From contig JAJRPH010000060.1 in assembly GCA_024280875.1 (NCBI GenBank), positions 1-17,195 of the forward strand: 17,195 nucleotides of DNA, read 5' to 3'. The notes beneath the pieces are model-generated. The model ran no database searches, was not told the DNA's origin, and was given only the letters and a program-made list of their open reading frames with translations. The stretch comes from Deltaproteobacteria bacterium (GTDB lineage Bacteria; Desulfobacterota; Desulfobacteria; Desulfobacterales; Desulfosalsimonadaceae). Positions 1 through 7,909 of this stretch are shown in pieces (position 1 is the stretch's first letter; every line of letters begins with the position of its first letter). Made by a program: the position numbers and the translations under genes.

Positions 1-318
1 AGCGCATCGTTAAAACGTGCCGGTTCGGTCCGTGAAAAACGCATGGATTTTGAATCCATGATCAGGCTTCATGTCCGCGATGCATGGCTTAAAATGCAGG
101 CAAGCAAAGAACGCATCAAAGTTGCCGAAGATGCTTTAAAACAAGCAGATGAGAATCTAAATGTTTCTAGAAATCGCTATCAGGAGGGTGTTGGAACGAA
201 CACCGACGTGCTGAATGCGGAATCCCTGAGGATCAACAGCCGGGTCAATTATGAGAACGCATATTATGACTTTGGACTGGCCATCATGAGATTAAAAAGA
301 GCCACTGGAGAAATTTAA
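1..318 (+). CDS. TolC-family outer membrane efflux protein, C-terminal part (partial at 5' end)
   Basis: The reading frame is open from the first base of the window, so the gene begins outside it; 105 codons remain. The visible protein is helical and polar, with the segment around SRNRYQEGVGTNTDVLNAES typical of the second repeat of outer membrane efflux (OEP/TolC) proteins. There a long helix, an R/Y-x-x-G turn and a D-x-L-x-A-E/Q segment precede the last helix. These proteins form the trimeric outer-membrane channel of RND or type I export systems. The stop codon is one base before the start of the TetR gene, so the two are almost certainly co-transcribed and the regulator probably controls the pump. 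The substrate cannot be told, because the pump and adaptor genes would lie upstream of the window. Confidence 0.88.
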   Translation, partial: SASLKRAGSVREKRMDFESMIRLHVRDAWLKMQASKERIKVAEDALKQADENLNVSRNRYQEGVGTNTDVLNAESLRINSRVNYENAYYDFGLAIMRLKRATGEI

Positions 319-319
319 T

Positions 320-931
320 ATGGGGCCGGAAAATCCAAAAACTGAACAAAAAACTAAAACAAACATTCTGGAAAGAGCCATCCACCTTTTTGCAAAATCA
401 GGGTTCACCGGGGTCTCGATGCGGCAGATTGCTCGAACAGTCGACATGAATGCCGCTTCCCTCTACTATCACTTTCCCGATAAACAGACATTGTATATTG
501 CCGCCATGCAGCAGGCCTTTTCCACCAGGGAATTTGTTTTATCTGAAATTCTGGCCATGAAAATACCGGTGCGCGAAAAACTGCATCTTTTTATCAAAAG
601 AATCTGCGATTTTATGCAGGAAGAACCGGACTTCAGCGCGCTGATTCACCGCGAAATATTAGACGGTGATGGCGATGAAACACGTTTGCGCCTACTCGCA
701 AATCAGGTATTTCAAAACTTTTTTGCCGCCGTTATCAGCCTGGCAAAAGAACTGGCGCCGGACAAAGATCCCCATCTTCTGGCTATCTCTATCTTCGGCC
801 TGGTTGCCTATCATTACCAGACCATGCCGATTCGAGTATTTTTGCCAGGCAGCAAACCGGAACATAATGACTCACAGGTTGTCGCAGATCATGTGACGGA
901 TCTGCTGTTAAGAGATCTGGAAAGTAAATAG
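320..931 (+). CDS. TetR/AcrR family transcriptional regulator
   Basis: This 203-residue protein has the usual TetR length. The N-terminal helix-turn-helix domain occupies about residues 13-60, with the family signature FAKSGFTGVSMRQIA followed by ASLYYHFPDKQTLY (recognition helix and the start of helix 4). The rest is an all-helical ligand-binding domain with no ligand signature I recognise. It starts one base after the stop of the TolC-family gene, so it is translationally linked to an efflux operon. By family knowledge it is probably a local repressor that releases DNA when it binds the exported compound. It converges on the alpha/beta hydrolase gene with a gap of only 12 bp. It might also act on lipid genes further along, but nothing in the sequence ties it to them. 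Confidence 0.92.
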   Translation: MGPENPKTEQKTKTNILERAIHLFAKSGFTGVSMRQIARTVDMNAASLYYHFPDKQTLYIAAMQQAFSTREFVLSEILAMKIPVREKLHLFIKRICDFMQEEPDFSALIHREILDGDGDETRLRLLANQVFQNFFAAVISLAKELAPDKDPHLLAISIFGLVAYHYQTMPIRVFLPGSKPEHNDSQVVADHVTDLLLRDLESK

Positions 932-943
932 TTTATGACGCCA

Positions 944-1714
944 TCAAGCATTGCAGCTAAAAATAAAGCTTCTAATAATCTGATTCACTTGTTCCGGCTT
1001 TTCAAGGGGGGAGATGTGTCCGGCTTCGGCAATGACTGCAAGTTCGGCCCCGGAAATGTTCTGATGCAAAAAATCACCGTACTTGGATGGGGTGATATTA
1101 TCCTCATCACCAACAACCACCAGCACTTTTGCCTTGATCTCAGTTAAACGCGCCATCACATCAAACTGATCACAGGCGGTAAAATCTTTTAACGCCACAT
1201 CTGCTTTTGTTACGGCAATATCTTTCATCATCTCTTTTAATTTTGCTTTGTCACTTTTTTGTGACACTGAAAAATCAACTGCTAAATCAAGATACTGGGA
1301 ATAGTCTTTTTCAATACTTTCAAAAATAAACGGAAAAACTTTTAAACGGGCACCTGTATGCATAAGAATGGCAGCAGAAAACATTTCCGGCTTTGTGATC
1401 AGCAGCTCCTGTGCAACCGCCCCACCCATGCTTAATCCGCAGAGTATCGGGTTCGGCGCTTTAATCTGTCCAATCAACTGCGCCACGGCAGCCGCGCAAT
1501 CTGAAATACGTTCACTGGCTGGCCCTTTTGAATCCTTGTGGCCGGGTAGATCAATAGCAATGGTATTGGCAATACCTGACAAGGCCTCTACCTGGGCTGC
1601 CCAGAATCCTTTGGACAATGCCGCACCGTGGATAAATATCAATGACGGTTTATTTGGCGCAAGCGGCCAGTTTCCGGCTAACATCCCAAAATTTTCTATG
1701 ATCAGTTTTTCCAT
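944..1714 (-). CDS. Alpha/beta hydrolase fold protein
   Basis: This 256-residue cytoplasmic hydrolase has a complete catalytic triad. The nucleophile elbow GLSMG places Ser95, the GDEDNITP segment supplies the acid (most likely Asp205), and AGHISPLEKP supplies His233. The oxyanion-hole HG motif is at residues 29-30 (FIHGAA). There is no signal peptide or lid insertion large enough to mark a true lipase. Family members include esterases, C-C hydrolases and acyl-thioesterases, and the substrate cannot be read from the sequence. The start at 1714 is supported by an AGAGAGG Shine-Dalgarno sequence. It is the last gene of a minus-strand operon, 21 bp after the M23-like gene. It could act on esters or acyl groups, but a link to the lipid storage genes downstream is only suggestive. 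Confidence 0.9.
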   Translation of the reverse strand: MEKLIIENFGMLAGNWPLAPNKPSLIFIHGAALSKGFWAAQVEALSGIANTIAIDLPGHKDSKGPASERISDCAAAVAQLIGQIKAPNPILCGLSMGGAVAQELLITKPEMFSAAILMHTGARLKVFPFIFESIEKDYSQYLDLAVDFSVSQKSDKAKLKEMMKDIAVTKADVALKDFTACDQFDVMARLTEIKAKVLVVVGDEDNITPSKYGDFLHQNISGAELAVIAEAGHISPLEKPEQVNQIIRSFIFSCNA

Positions 1715-1735
1715 GATATTCCTCTCTGTCTTTTG

Positions 1736-2389
1736 TTAGACCTCTGAATTTGCAAGGCTGCATTTTGAAAATAATTTTGCCAGATCCACGCCATCATCAT
1801 ATTCTGCAACCGTATATTTAGGAGTGATTGCTTTTAAAGGATCAATAAAAACATCCCGGTCCACGGTATTCAGAAACTCCCATTCCAGGCAATTTGCCGG
1901 CGGCAGCATTTCGGGTTTTGCCAGAGATATGTGCAGGTGAGGTAAAAGAACCTTTTGCCGGTTTTCAAGCCCTGCAATAAGGGCAAATATTTCTCCGGCC
2001 TTTATTTCATCCCCGATTTTCAGATTTTTATCCGGATTCAGATGTCCGTATAACGAGAGTAAAGGCAACTTATTATGACCCGAAAAACAATGACGTGTGA
2101 TGACTGTTTTTCCGAGAAAATCATTGGTAATATGTTCCACCCTGCCATCATAGAGCATAGGGACTTTAACGGTTTCATCCAGCCGGAACTTTTCATTACA
2201 GATGTTTGTAAAAAAGCACAAATCCAGTCCTTCGTGCAAAAATCTGCGAATCCCCTTAACACCCCACCATTTTTTGTCGGAACCAAACATCATGCCCTGA
2301 AAAAAAACAAACCGGTCAAAATCAAACGCATGCAATTTATTCTCTCTGATCAGATGTAATACAAATTCTGATTTCGGGAAAAGATTCAT
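1736..2389 (-). CDS. M23/LytM-like metallopeptidase domain protein without signal peptide
   Basis: This 217-residue protein carries all the LytM-type zinc and catalytic motifs: HEGLD (His52, Asp56), the Y-x-H motif LYGHL (His116) and the H-x-H motif LPHLHIS (His151, His153). Between them is the lipoyl-like stretch GDEIKAGEIFALI seen in many M23 domains. M23 enzymes normally cut peptidoglycan cross-bridges outside the cytoplasm. Here, however, the N-terminus (MNLFPKSEFVLHLIREN) is neither a signal peptide nor a membrane anchor. Either the protein is exported by another route or it works on a cytoplasmic substrate. The start codon overlaps the stop of the preceding TPR gene (ATGA), so the two are translationally coupled. 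I recognise the fold but not the specific gene. Confidence 0.75.
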   Translation of the reverse strand: MNLFPKSEFVLHLIRENKLHAFDFDRFVFFQGMMFGSDKKWWGVKGIRRFLHEGLDLCFFTNICNEKFRLDETVKVPMLYDGRVEHITNDFLGKTVITRHCFSGHNKLPLLSLYGHLNPDKNLKIGDEIKAGEIFALIAGLENRQKVLLPHLHISLAKPEMLPPANCLEWEFLNTVDRDVFIDPLKAITPKYTVAEYDDGVDLAKLFSKCSLANSEV

Positions 2390-3621
2390 TGTTTGATAAA
2401 AGACAGATAGCGATTGGCTTCAGATGGATTCCCCAGCGCGTTGTATAGTTCATAAATCCTTTGGCAAGACTCGCTTTTATTATCCGGGTCATCCTGCAAT
2501 ATAGAAAGATAAAGTTCAAGCAAGCGTGTCGTCCGTTCACCGCAGGCAAAACAAAGCTCCGCATATCTTCGCAAAATAAACGGATCGGACCTGACACCGC
2601 ATTTCGTGCAGCCATCGAGAATCTGGACGTAAATATCGCGGGCTTTTTCAAGATTGCCCATTGCCTCATATGTTTTGGCCAGCGACCGGGTAACAATTTC
2701 ATTTTGCACGGAACTGTTTTCACACTCAAGGAACAGCTTTTCAGCATCACGATATTCCCCCATCTGATAGTAGGTTTCACCCAGAAGCATCCGGACAGGG
2801 AATGTTTCCTTTACGGAAGCCGGACATTGTTCAATGAGCTCCATCGCGTCATCATAATTTTCCGCCACCCAGTAGATATCGCAGAGCATCTGATATGCCC
2901 GGATCTCCTGATCATTTGCTTCGATAAATTCTTCTAGCAAATTTTGGGCGCGATCATATTGCTCCATATGTATCCATGCGGTTGCGAGTTCCAGCGGAAT
3001 TAGACGTTGTTCATGATCAGACCGATTAATTGAATCCGTAAACTTTTCAACTGCAGTTTCAAAATCACCATTATTTAACGCAATAAAGCCCTGTTTAAAT
3101 ACCTGATCATAGTCCTGATAAGCTTTCCTGACATCTTCGGGCAGGGGGTTACACAAAATTGAAAAATATTCTTCATCATCGTCTATTTCTTCTGTGGTCG
3201 GAAATGGTTCTGATCCTGACATATGAACTTTTAAATCAACAGGATCATCTGATACGAAATCCGATGCGATATTTTGGTGTAGTTTTTTTAATGTGGTTTT
3301 AATTTTTTCCTTTAAATTAGCATTTTCAGTCAATTCGTAAGCAAGGTGCAGCAAATCTTCGGCTTCGGCATAACTTTGACTCTGAATCAAATGCTCACCG
3401 TTCTGCTGATGGGCCAGTGCAAGCGCCTCCTTTGAACTTTTGATTTTTTCCGACAAGCGCGTTAAGAGATTTTCTTTTTCCGGAAACTTGCTTTTGATTT
3501 TATTGACTGCTTTTTCATATTCAATTTTCGCCGCTCCGAATTCTTTGGCTTTAAAAAAGTTATCTCCAATAAGTTCGATCTCTTCCGGTGCTTTACCGGT
3601 TAAAAAGCTGAACAGCCCCAT
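2386..3621 (-). CDS. TPR-repeat protein with a Cys4 (CxxC-x15-CxxC) motif
   Basis: This soluble 411-residue protein is built mostly of helical tetratricopeptide repeats. An N-terminal helical part (about 15-120) is followed by an acidic linker (about 120-160) and by TPR units from about residue 173 to the end, such as FKQGFIALNNGDFETAVEKF and LLGETYYQMGEYRDAEKLF. Near the C-terminus, Cys338/341 and Cys357/360 form two CxxC pairs 15 residues apart, which looks like a small zinc site within the repeat array. TPRs are scaffolds for protein-protein contact, so a role in assembly is likely but the partner is unknown. The ATG at 3621 follows a good AGGAG site. It is the first gene of the operon with the M23-like and alpha/beta hydrolase genes, which it may scaffold or regulate. 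Confidence 0.85.
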   Translation of the reverse strand: MGLFSFLTGKAPEEIELIGDNFFKAKEFGAAKIEYEKAVNKIKSKFPEKENLLTRLSEKIKSSKEALALAHQQNGEHLIQSQSYAEAEDLLHLAYELTENANLKEKIKTTLKKLHQNIASDFVSDDPVDLKVHMSGSEPFPTTEEIDDDEEYFSILCNPLPEDVRKAYQDYDQVFKQGFIALNNGDFETAVEKFTDSINRSDHEQRLIPLELATAWIHMEQYDRAQNLLEEFIEANDQEIRAYQMLCDIYWVAENYDDAMELIEQCPASVKETFPVRMLLGETYYQMGEYRDAEKLFLECENSSVQNEIVTRSLAKTYEAMGNLEKARDIYVQILDGCTKCGVRSDPFILRRYAELCFACGERTTRLLELYLSILQDDPDNKSESCQRIYELYNALGNPSEANRYLSFIKQ

Positions 3622-3771
3622 TTAAATGCTCCTGTATGATTTTAGTTTGATGTAATAATAATTTCATGTTATTAAAATAATAAACAAACAAAAGAAAGCC
3701 CATAAAAAAAATTAGAACTGTTCCGGCTTGAAATTAAAGTGTAAAAACCAAAGAGTAAAAAAAGGATAAAT

Positions 3772-4014
3772 ATGTTTCAATTACTACTATTTACCGGAAG
3801 TATTATCGCCTTTATCATCGGTGGCCTGGTGGTATTAATCGGTATTGGTGCAATTACCGGATGTGCCGGTGGCCTGATCGTTATGATGGCCGGCGGCATT
3901 ATCGCATTTTTAAGCGTATGGTCAGCAATCTCTTTCGTCTTTCCGTTACCAGGAAACATCCAGTCAAATTCCCGAGTGATCAACCTGATCAAGCATGACG
4001 GAAGCTGGAAGTAA
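3772..4014 (+). CDS. Small hypothetical two-helix membrane protein
   Basis: This 80-residue protein has two predicted transmembrane helices, roughly residues 3-27 and 31-57. Both are very rich in Gly, Ile, Val and Ala, and a short hydrophilic C-terminal tail follows. No catalytic motif is visible and I do not recognise the family. A modest ribosome binding site (AAGGATAA) lies just before the ATG. An opposite-strand frame over the same bases encodes a poor protein, so the plus-strand reading is preferred. It stands alone between the divergent TPR operon and the first PhaR-like gene. Glycine-rich two-helix proteins often oligomerise in the membrane, but no function can be assigned. Confidence 0.6.
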   Translation: MFQLLLFTGSIIAFIIGGLVVLIGIGAITGCAGGLIVMMAGGIIAFLSVWSAISFVFPLPGNIQSNSRVINLIKHDGSWK

Positions 4015-4157
4015 AACCCCGGTCCCAGACCCGGCTTTGAATTATCCATAGAAGAAATTTCTCTAAAAACCCTGGAAGTTTGAAGTTGAAATTAAACTCA
4101 TTTTCTTTTATCGGGCAAAGCCTCTGACCTGGCCTTAAGACTCATGCCCGCTGGTAC

Positions 4158-4712
4158 TTATTTCTTTTCAAGTTCCTTGACTTTTCGAGTCAGTGCATCC
4201 ACCCGTTTGGTCAGATCATTCACCTGGTCTTTAGAGGAAAGGTTCATTACCTTAAGCGCCTCGGACACTCGCTGATCAATATTTTCGATTATCCATGATT
4301 TTAGATTATTCGCAAACCCCAGGATCTCTTTTTTCAGGTTTTTGCCATCGGATTCAGATATTTCCTTGTCAACGATCAGACTGTTGACCAGTTTTTCGAT
4401 CTCATCTTTTGACATGGTTAAAGCACTCTGCCACAGGGCAACATACTTTTTACCATACCCAAACAACGTGCCCCTTCCCTTACGCAGCATCTGCATCAAA
4501 ACCCGTGACGGCACAGCCTTATCTGTGCCTGAATCTTCTCTTGCCAGCAGTTGAGATACGATGGTGGATGTAAGATCATCTCCTGTTTCATTATCGATAA
4601 TTGAGACTTCCGCACCGGCCTTGATCAGTTCGGCCAGCCGATCCATTGTCAAATAACATTTATCGGTCGTATCATAAAGCTTTCGATTGACATATTTTTT
4701 TATCAAATGCAT
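4158..4712 (-). CDS. PhaR/phasin hybrid: PHA synthesis regulator DNA-binding domain plus granule-associated C-terminal region
   Basis: The protein has 184 residues. Residues 3-60 match the polyhydroxyalkanoate-accumulation regulator N-terminal domain (PF07879 type), with the signature KKYVNRKLYDTTDKCYLT and then IIDNETGDDLTSTIVSQLL. The rest (about 75-184) resembles the granule-associated (phasin, PhaF/PhaI-like) helical region, including YGKKYVALWQ and TMSKDEIEKLVNSLI. It ends in a perfect heptad coiled coil (V164, L167, V171, L174, V178, L181). Classical PhaR binds both DNA and the granule surface, and represses phasin genes and itself. The start at 4712 has a strong GGAGG site. The gene diverges from the wax ester synthase, and its promoter carries a 17-bp palindrome also found before the phasin-like gene at 10374. 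A paralogue lies at 8993-9649. Confidence 0.88.
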   Translation of the reverse strand: MHLIKKYVNRKLYDTTDKCYLTMDRLAELIKAGAEVSIIDNETGDDLTSTIVSQLLAREDSGTDKAVPSRVLMQMLRKGRGTLFGYGKKYVALWQSALTMSKDEIEKLVNSLIVDKEISESDGKNLKKEILGFANNLKSWIIENIDQRVSEALKVMNLSSKDQVNDLTKRVDALTRKVKELEKK

Positions 4713-4799
4713 ACGGCCTCCTGAAAAATATGTTTATTTTTCAAAGTTAATAATTAAGATAAACTATTCATAGTTATTCTTGTTGTAAAATCAACGTTA

Positions 4800-4828
4800 A
4801 ACATGACGCTGCGCGTTATAAGAGTCAA
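4800..4828 (-). promoter_or_regulatory. Candidate sigma70 promoter of the first PhaR-like gene with palindromic operator in its spacer
   Basis: Read on the minus strand, a -35 box TTGACT (4823-4828) is followed by a 17-bp spacer and a weak -10 box CATGTT (4800-4805). The 17-bp near-palindrome ATGACGCTGCGCGTTAT lies at 4803-4819, inside the spacer and running into the -10 box. The same palindrome, with the same 3-bp gap to a TTGACA box, lies before the phasin-like gene (10480-10496). A second possible promoter closer to the gene (TTGATT at 4789-4794, 16 bp, TATGAA at 4767-4772) cannot be excluded. The site is also 118 bp upstream of the divergent wax ester synthase, so it could affect that gene too. 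Confidence 0.55.
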
Positions 4829-4937
4829 GCTTTTTTAAACACTTTGGGCTTTTAAAACAAACTTTCAGATTGCATTCATAATAATCCTCTGCTATTTGAA
4901 AAAGATACATTGCTAATAATTTTTAAGGAGGCACTTA

Positions 4938-6629
4938 ATGAAAAAACAGGTTGAAATCATGTCAAGTATTGACAATTTCTGGCTTCACATGGATCACCCA
5001 ACCAACCTGATGGTTATTACAGGTTTTCTGCAATTCGATGAACCCCTGGACTTTGATCGTCTGATTGAAACTTTCAAAAACCGTTTATTATGTTATGATC
5101 GTTTTAAAAAACGTGTAGTTCGCCCCATCAGTGGTATTGGAAATGCTGTCTGGGAGCTGGACCCCAAGTTTGATATTCGCTCTCACATGCATCGTATTGC
5201 GTTACCGTCTCCGGGAAACAAAGAAGCGCTCCAGGAACTTATCAGTGATTTAACCGCAACCCCGCTTGATCCGACCAAACCGCTCTGGCAGGCTCATTAT
5301 ATTGAAAACTTCCAGGACGGCGGCTCCGTTATGTTTATTCGTATTCATCACTGTATTGGAGACGGTATAGCTCTGATCCGCGTTCTGCTTTCCATGGCAG
5401 ACGAGGACCCCAATGCAATATGGACCGACAGGGTCTGTGAAATCAAAGGCGAAAAAGATGACTCAACTTTCTATCCGCTTTTTGAGAAAACATTTAAAAA
5501 AATTAACCGGGCAAAAAAACGCGCCATAAAAGTCGGCGATTTTATTTCCAAAGAAATCGAATCCAGCATTGCCAGACCCTCACATATTTTCGAGCGGGCA
5601 AAGCTTGTGGGTAAATACGCCATTGATGCCACTGCCGTGATCAGTAAAATAATGCTTCTGCCGGCAGACAAGAAAACCGTTTTTAAAGGCGAGCTTGGAA
5701 TCAGAAAAAGCGTTGCATACAGCGAACCGATTCCGGTTTCTGATATTAAATCAATCGGGAAATATTTTAAGGCCACTATCAATGATATTCTGGTTTCTAT
5801 GGTGACCGGTGCATTGCGACGATATTTGCAGCAATGCAATAATCTGGTCGGTGATCTGGACATCCGGATGGCGATGCCGGTCAACATCCGGCCATTAGAA
5901 TCCGAAATCAAGCTGGGCAACCAGTTCAGCCTGATACTTGTCTCACTGCCGGTGCATATCGATGATCCGGTACTCCGGATCAGGGAAGTGCAACGCCGTA
6001 TAAACGACTTGAAAAATGCCCCGGATGCTGTTATTGCTTATGCCTTATTAAATGCGCTCGGCGTTTCATCCGCCAAGCTTGCAAAAACAGGCGCCACCAT
6101 GTTTGCCAACAAGACAACCGGCGTCATGAGTAATGTTCCTGGCCCTCAGCAACCATTATTCTTTTCCGGTAAAGAAATTAAAAATATAATGTTCTGGGTT
6201 CCCCGAATCGGCGGGTTGGGACTTGGCATCAGCATTATCAGCTATAATGGAAAAATATCTTTAGGAATCGCCACGGATACCGGGCTTGTGCATGATCCGA
6301 AAGCGATTTTAGACAATTTTATAAACGAATACCGAATGCTGCTGGGAATGTACCGGGCCGGCCAGATAGAAAAAGATCCTCTGATTATCAATGACCGTTT
6401 CAAGGATACAGCTGAAATAACAAAAGAGGAAACCAGGGGCGGCACCATCCAGGCTATTCGATGCAAGGCCATCACGCGAAGCGGTTCCCAGTGTCATAAT
6501 CGCGCTGCCACAGATTCCCTGTACTGCACCATCCACCAGAACAAATATGAAAGTTTTGCAGATTTAAAACAAGAATCCGGCACAAAAGATCCTAAAGACA
6601 AAAAAGGAAAAGAAGCCAGCGCCGGATAA
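4938..6629 (+). CDS. Wax ester synthase/diacylglycerol acyltransferase (WS/DGAT) with C-terminal zinc-knuckle-like extension
   Basis: This 563-residue enzyme belongs to the bifunctional WS/DGAT family, which joins acyl-CoA to fatty alcohols (wax esters) or diacylglycerol (triacylglycerol). The catalytic HHxxxDG motif is intact (HHCIGDG, residues 137-143). Other family marks are PLW near 115-117, the ND motif in KATINDILVSMVTGALRRYL (278-297), MPVNIRP (313-319) and MSNVPGP (397-403). The core ends near residue 475, the usual family length. A further 90 residues contain C509-x9-C519-x10-C530-x2-H533 (starting RCKAITRSGSQC), a small presumed zinc-binding motif, and end in a Lys/Asp-rich tail. 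The start is set by AAGGAGG seven bases before the ATG. It diverges from the first PhaR-like gene. No PHA synthase is near, so stored lipid is probably wax ester or TAG. Confidence 0.95.
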   Translation: MKKQVEIMSSIDNFWLHMDHPTNLMVITGFLQFDEPLDFDRLIETFKNRLLCYDRFKKRVVRPISGIGNAVWELDPKFDIRSHMHRIALPSPGNKEALQELISDLTATPLDPTKPLWQAHYIENFQDGGSVMFIRIHHCIGDGIALIRVLLSMADEDPNAIWTDRVCEIKGEKDDSTFYPLFEKTFKKINRAKKRAIKVGDFISKEIESSIARPSHIFERAKLVGKYAIDATAVISKIMLLPADKKTVFKGELGIRKSVAYSEPIPVSDIKSIGKYFKATINDILVSMVTGALRRYLQQCNNLVGDLDIRMAMPVNIRPLESEIKLGNQFSLILVSLPVHIDDPVLRIREVQRRINDLKNAPDAVIAYALLNALGVSSAKLAKTGATMFANKTTGVMSNVPGPQQPLFFSGKEIKNIMFWVPRIGGLGLGISIISYNGKISLGIATDTGLVHDPKAILDNFINEYRMLLGMYRAGQIEKDPLIINDRFKDTAEITKEETRGGTIQAIRCKAITRSGSQCHNRAATDSLYCTIHQNKYESFADLKQESGTKDPKDKKGKEASAG

Positions 6630-6644
6630 TTAATAAAAAAAGAT

Positions 6645-6702
6645 AATTATAAAAAAAGAGAAAGCGCACAAGGATGAGTCGTTTTCTCTTTTTTTTATAA
6701 TT
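6645..6702. terminator. Probable bidirectional intrinsic terminator between the converging WS/DGAT and ArsA-like genes
   Basis: A long, nearly perfect inverted repeat has left arm 6645-6666 and right arm about 6680-6702, with a 13-base loop. Its arms contain AAAAAAAGAGAAA and TTTTCTCTTTTTTTT, so a U-rich tract follows the paired GAGAAA/UUUCUC core in either direction. It lies between the stop of the plus-strand gene (6629) and the stop of the minus-strand gene (6730), the expected place for a shared terminator. Confidence 0.8.
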
Positions 6703-6729
6703 TACAGCAACTGCCCAAAAAAAGCGTTT

Positions 6730-7884
6730 TTATATATAAGACACACGGTCAAAATAACGAGTCAGCCGATACAAATCATCCAGGTTCACAATCTCACCGG
6801 CCGCATATGGAATTTGCAAGACCTTATTCCCTGAACCGATTTTTCCAATCAACCCCTGGACTGCTTGTTTATCGCTTTTTTTCATTTCCAAATGACTGTT
6901 ATGGGTTGCGATCAGCTTATTCTTCATATCCGTTTTCATATGGAATTCAGAAAACGCCGTATTTAAATCAACTTCATGAATTTCTTTACAAGTTCCTGCC
7001 GAATTTACACGGTTTACAATAAATCCGCCAAACGGCATATTATTCTGCAATAGTTTATCATATAAAAACTTTGCTTCTTCCCTTGGCAGTCGCTGGGGGG
7101 TTGACACAGCTAGAAAAAGAGTCTTATTGCCTGCCATTAATTCTTTAACCTCGGTTGCCCGGCGGCTGAATCCCTCGAACATAATATCATCCCACAATTG
7201 CATAAATCCGGCAAAATCCTCTAAAACCTGATGCCCGAGAACTTTACTGATTCCTCTTAAAATCGGTGATGCAACAATGTTCAATAACCGGAATCCCCAC
7301 TTTCCGGTATTCAGATAAGGCCTGAATAATTTGATAAAAAAATTATGCCCGAGAATATTGAGCATTCTCTGTGGAGCGTCCAAAAAATCGAGAGCTCGGC
7401 GGCTGGGCGGTGTATCAAGAACAATCAGATCATATTGATTCTGACTAAAAAGTTCATAGAGCTTTTCCATTGCCATATATTCATAAGAGCCCGCCATATT
7501 GTTTGACAAATGCTGGTAATATCTGTTTTCAAAAATATTTTCCCGGAACTCAGGAGAGGCATACCGGGTAACCAGTTGATCAAATGTGCTCTTGGAATCC
7601 AGCATCATAGCGAACAATTCAGCAGCAGGCGCCCGAGATTCTTCCATGATGTGCAGATTCTCAACCGGAACCCGCTGCGCATCAATATCTAATCTCTTCA
7701 ACCCGAGGGAATCCGCTAATCGTCTGGCAGGATCTATGGTTAAAACCATTGTTTTTTTACCTGACAAGGCACCATATAAACCAATAGCAGCTGATATCGT
7801 TGTTTTCCCGACACCTCCGCTGCCGCAGCAAACGATAATTTCAGGGCCCTCCGGATCCTTGATGCAATTTAATATACCGGTCAT
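6730..7884 (-). CDS. ArsA/Get3-like ATPase, subunit with GSGGVGKT P-loop and DPA switch
   Basis: This 384-residue single-domain ATPase of the ArsA/Get3 (SIMIBI) family is half the length of E. coli ArsA. The P-loop GSGGVGKT is at 21-28, switch I VLTIDPARRLADSLG has Asp51-Pro-Ala, and switch II DTPPSRRALDFLDAP begins at 157. The NR of the adenine pocket is at 291-292. In the deviant Walker A motif GKGGVGKT the first lysine reaches into the partner subunit's site; here Ser22 replaces it. The ArsA metal-binding cysteines and the Get3 CxxC are absent, so arsenite transport is unlikely. It is the distal gene of the operon with 7910-8965 (25-bp gap); the pair recalls the adjacent Get3-like ATPases of mycobacteria (BagA/BagB, Rv3679-Rv3680). 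No clear Shine-Dalgarno precedes the ATG. A role in handling hydrophobic proteins is inferred. Confidence 0.88.
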   Translation of the reverse strand: MTGILNCIKDPEGPEIIVCCGSGGVGKTTISAAIGLYGALSGKKTMVLTIDPARRLADSLGLKRLDIDAQRVPVENLHIMEESRAPAAELFAMMLDSKSTFDQLVTRYASPEFRENIFENRYYQHLSNNMAGSYEYMAMEKLYELFSQNQYDLIVLDTPPSRRALDFLDAPQRMLNILGHNFFIKLFRPYLNTGKWGFRLLNIVASPILRGISKVLGHQVLEDFAGFMQLWDDIMFEGFSRRATEVKELMAGNKTLFLAVSTPQRLPREEAKFLYDKLLQNNMPFGGFIVNRVNSAGTCKEIHEVDLNTAFSEFHMKTDMKNKLIATHNSHLEMKKSDKQAVQGLIGKIGSGNKVLQIPYAAGEIVNLDDLYRLTRYFDRVSYI

Positions 7885-7909
7885 AATTATTTTGTGGGAG
7901 ACGTTTTAA

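Noticed and set aside
935..1147. A plus-strand reading frame over the end of the alpha/beta hydrolase gene
   Set aside because: It lies opposite a gene with a complete catalytic triad, has no ribosome binding site, and its protein resembles nothing.
3777..4049. A minus-strand reading frame opposite the small membrane protein
   Set aside because: It is rich in Pro and Ile repeats typical of the antisense of a Gly-rich membrane protein. The plus-strand frame has a ribosome binding site and two clean transmembrane helices.
4015..4157. A terminator in the gap between the small membrane protein and the first PhaR-like gene
   Set aside because: Only weak pairings such as CCGG/CCGG without a T tract were found; none is good enough to list.
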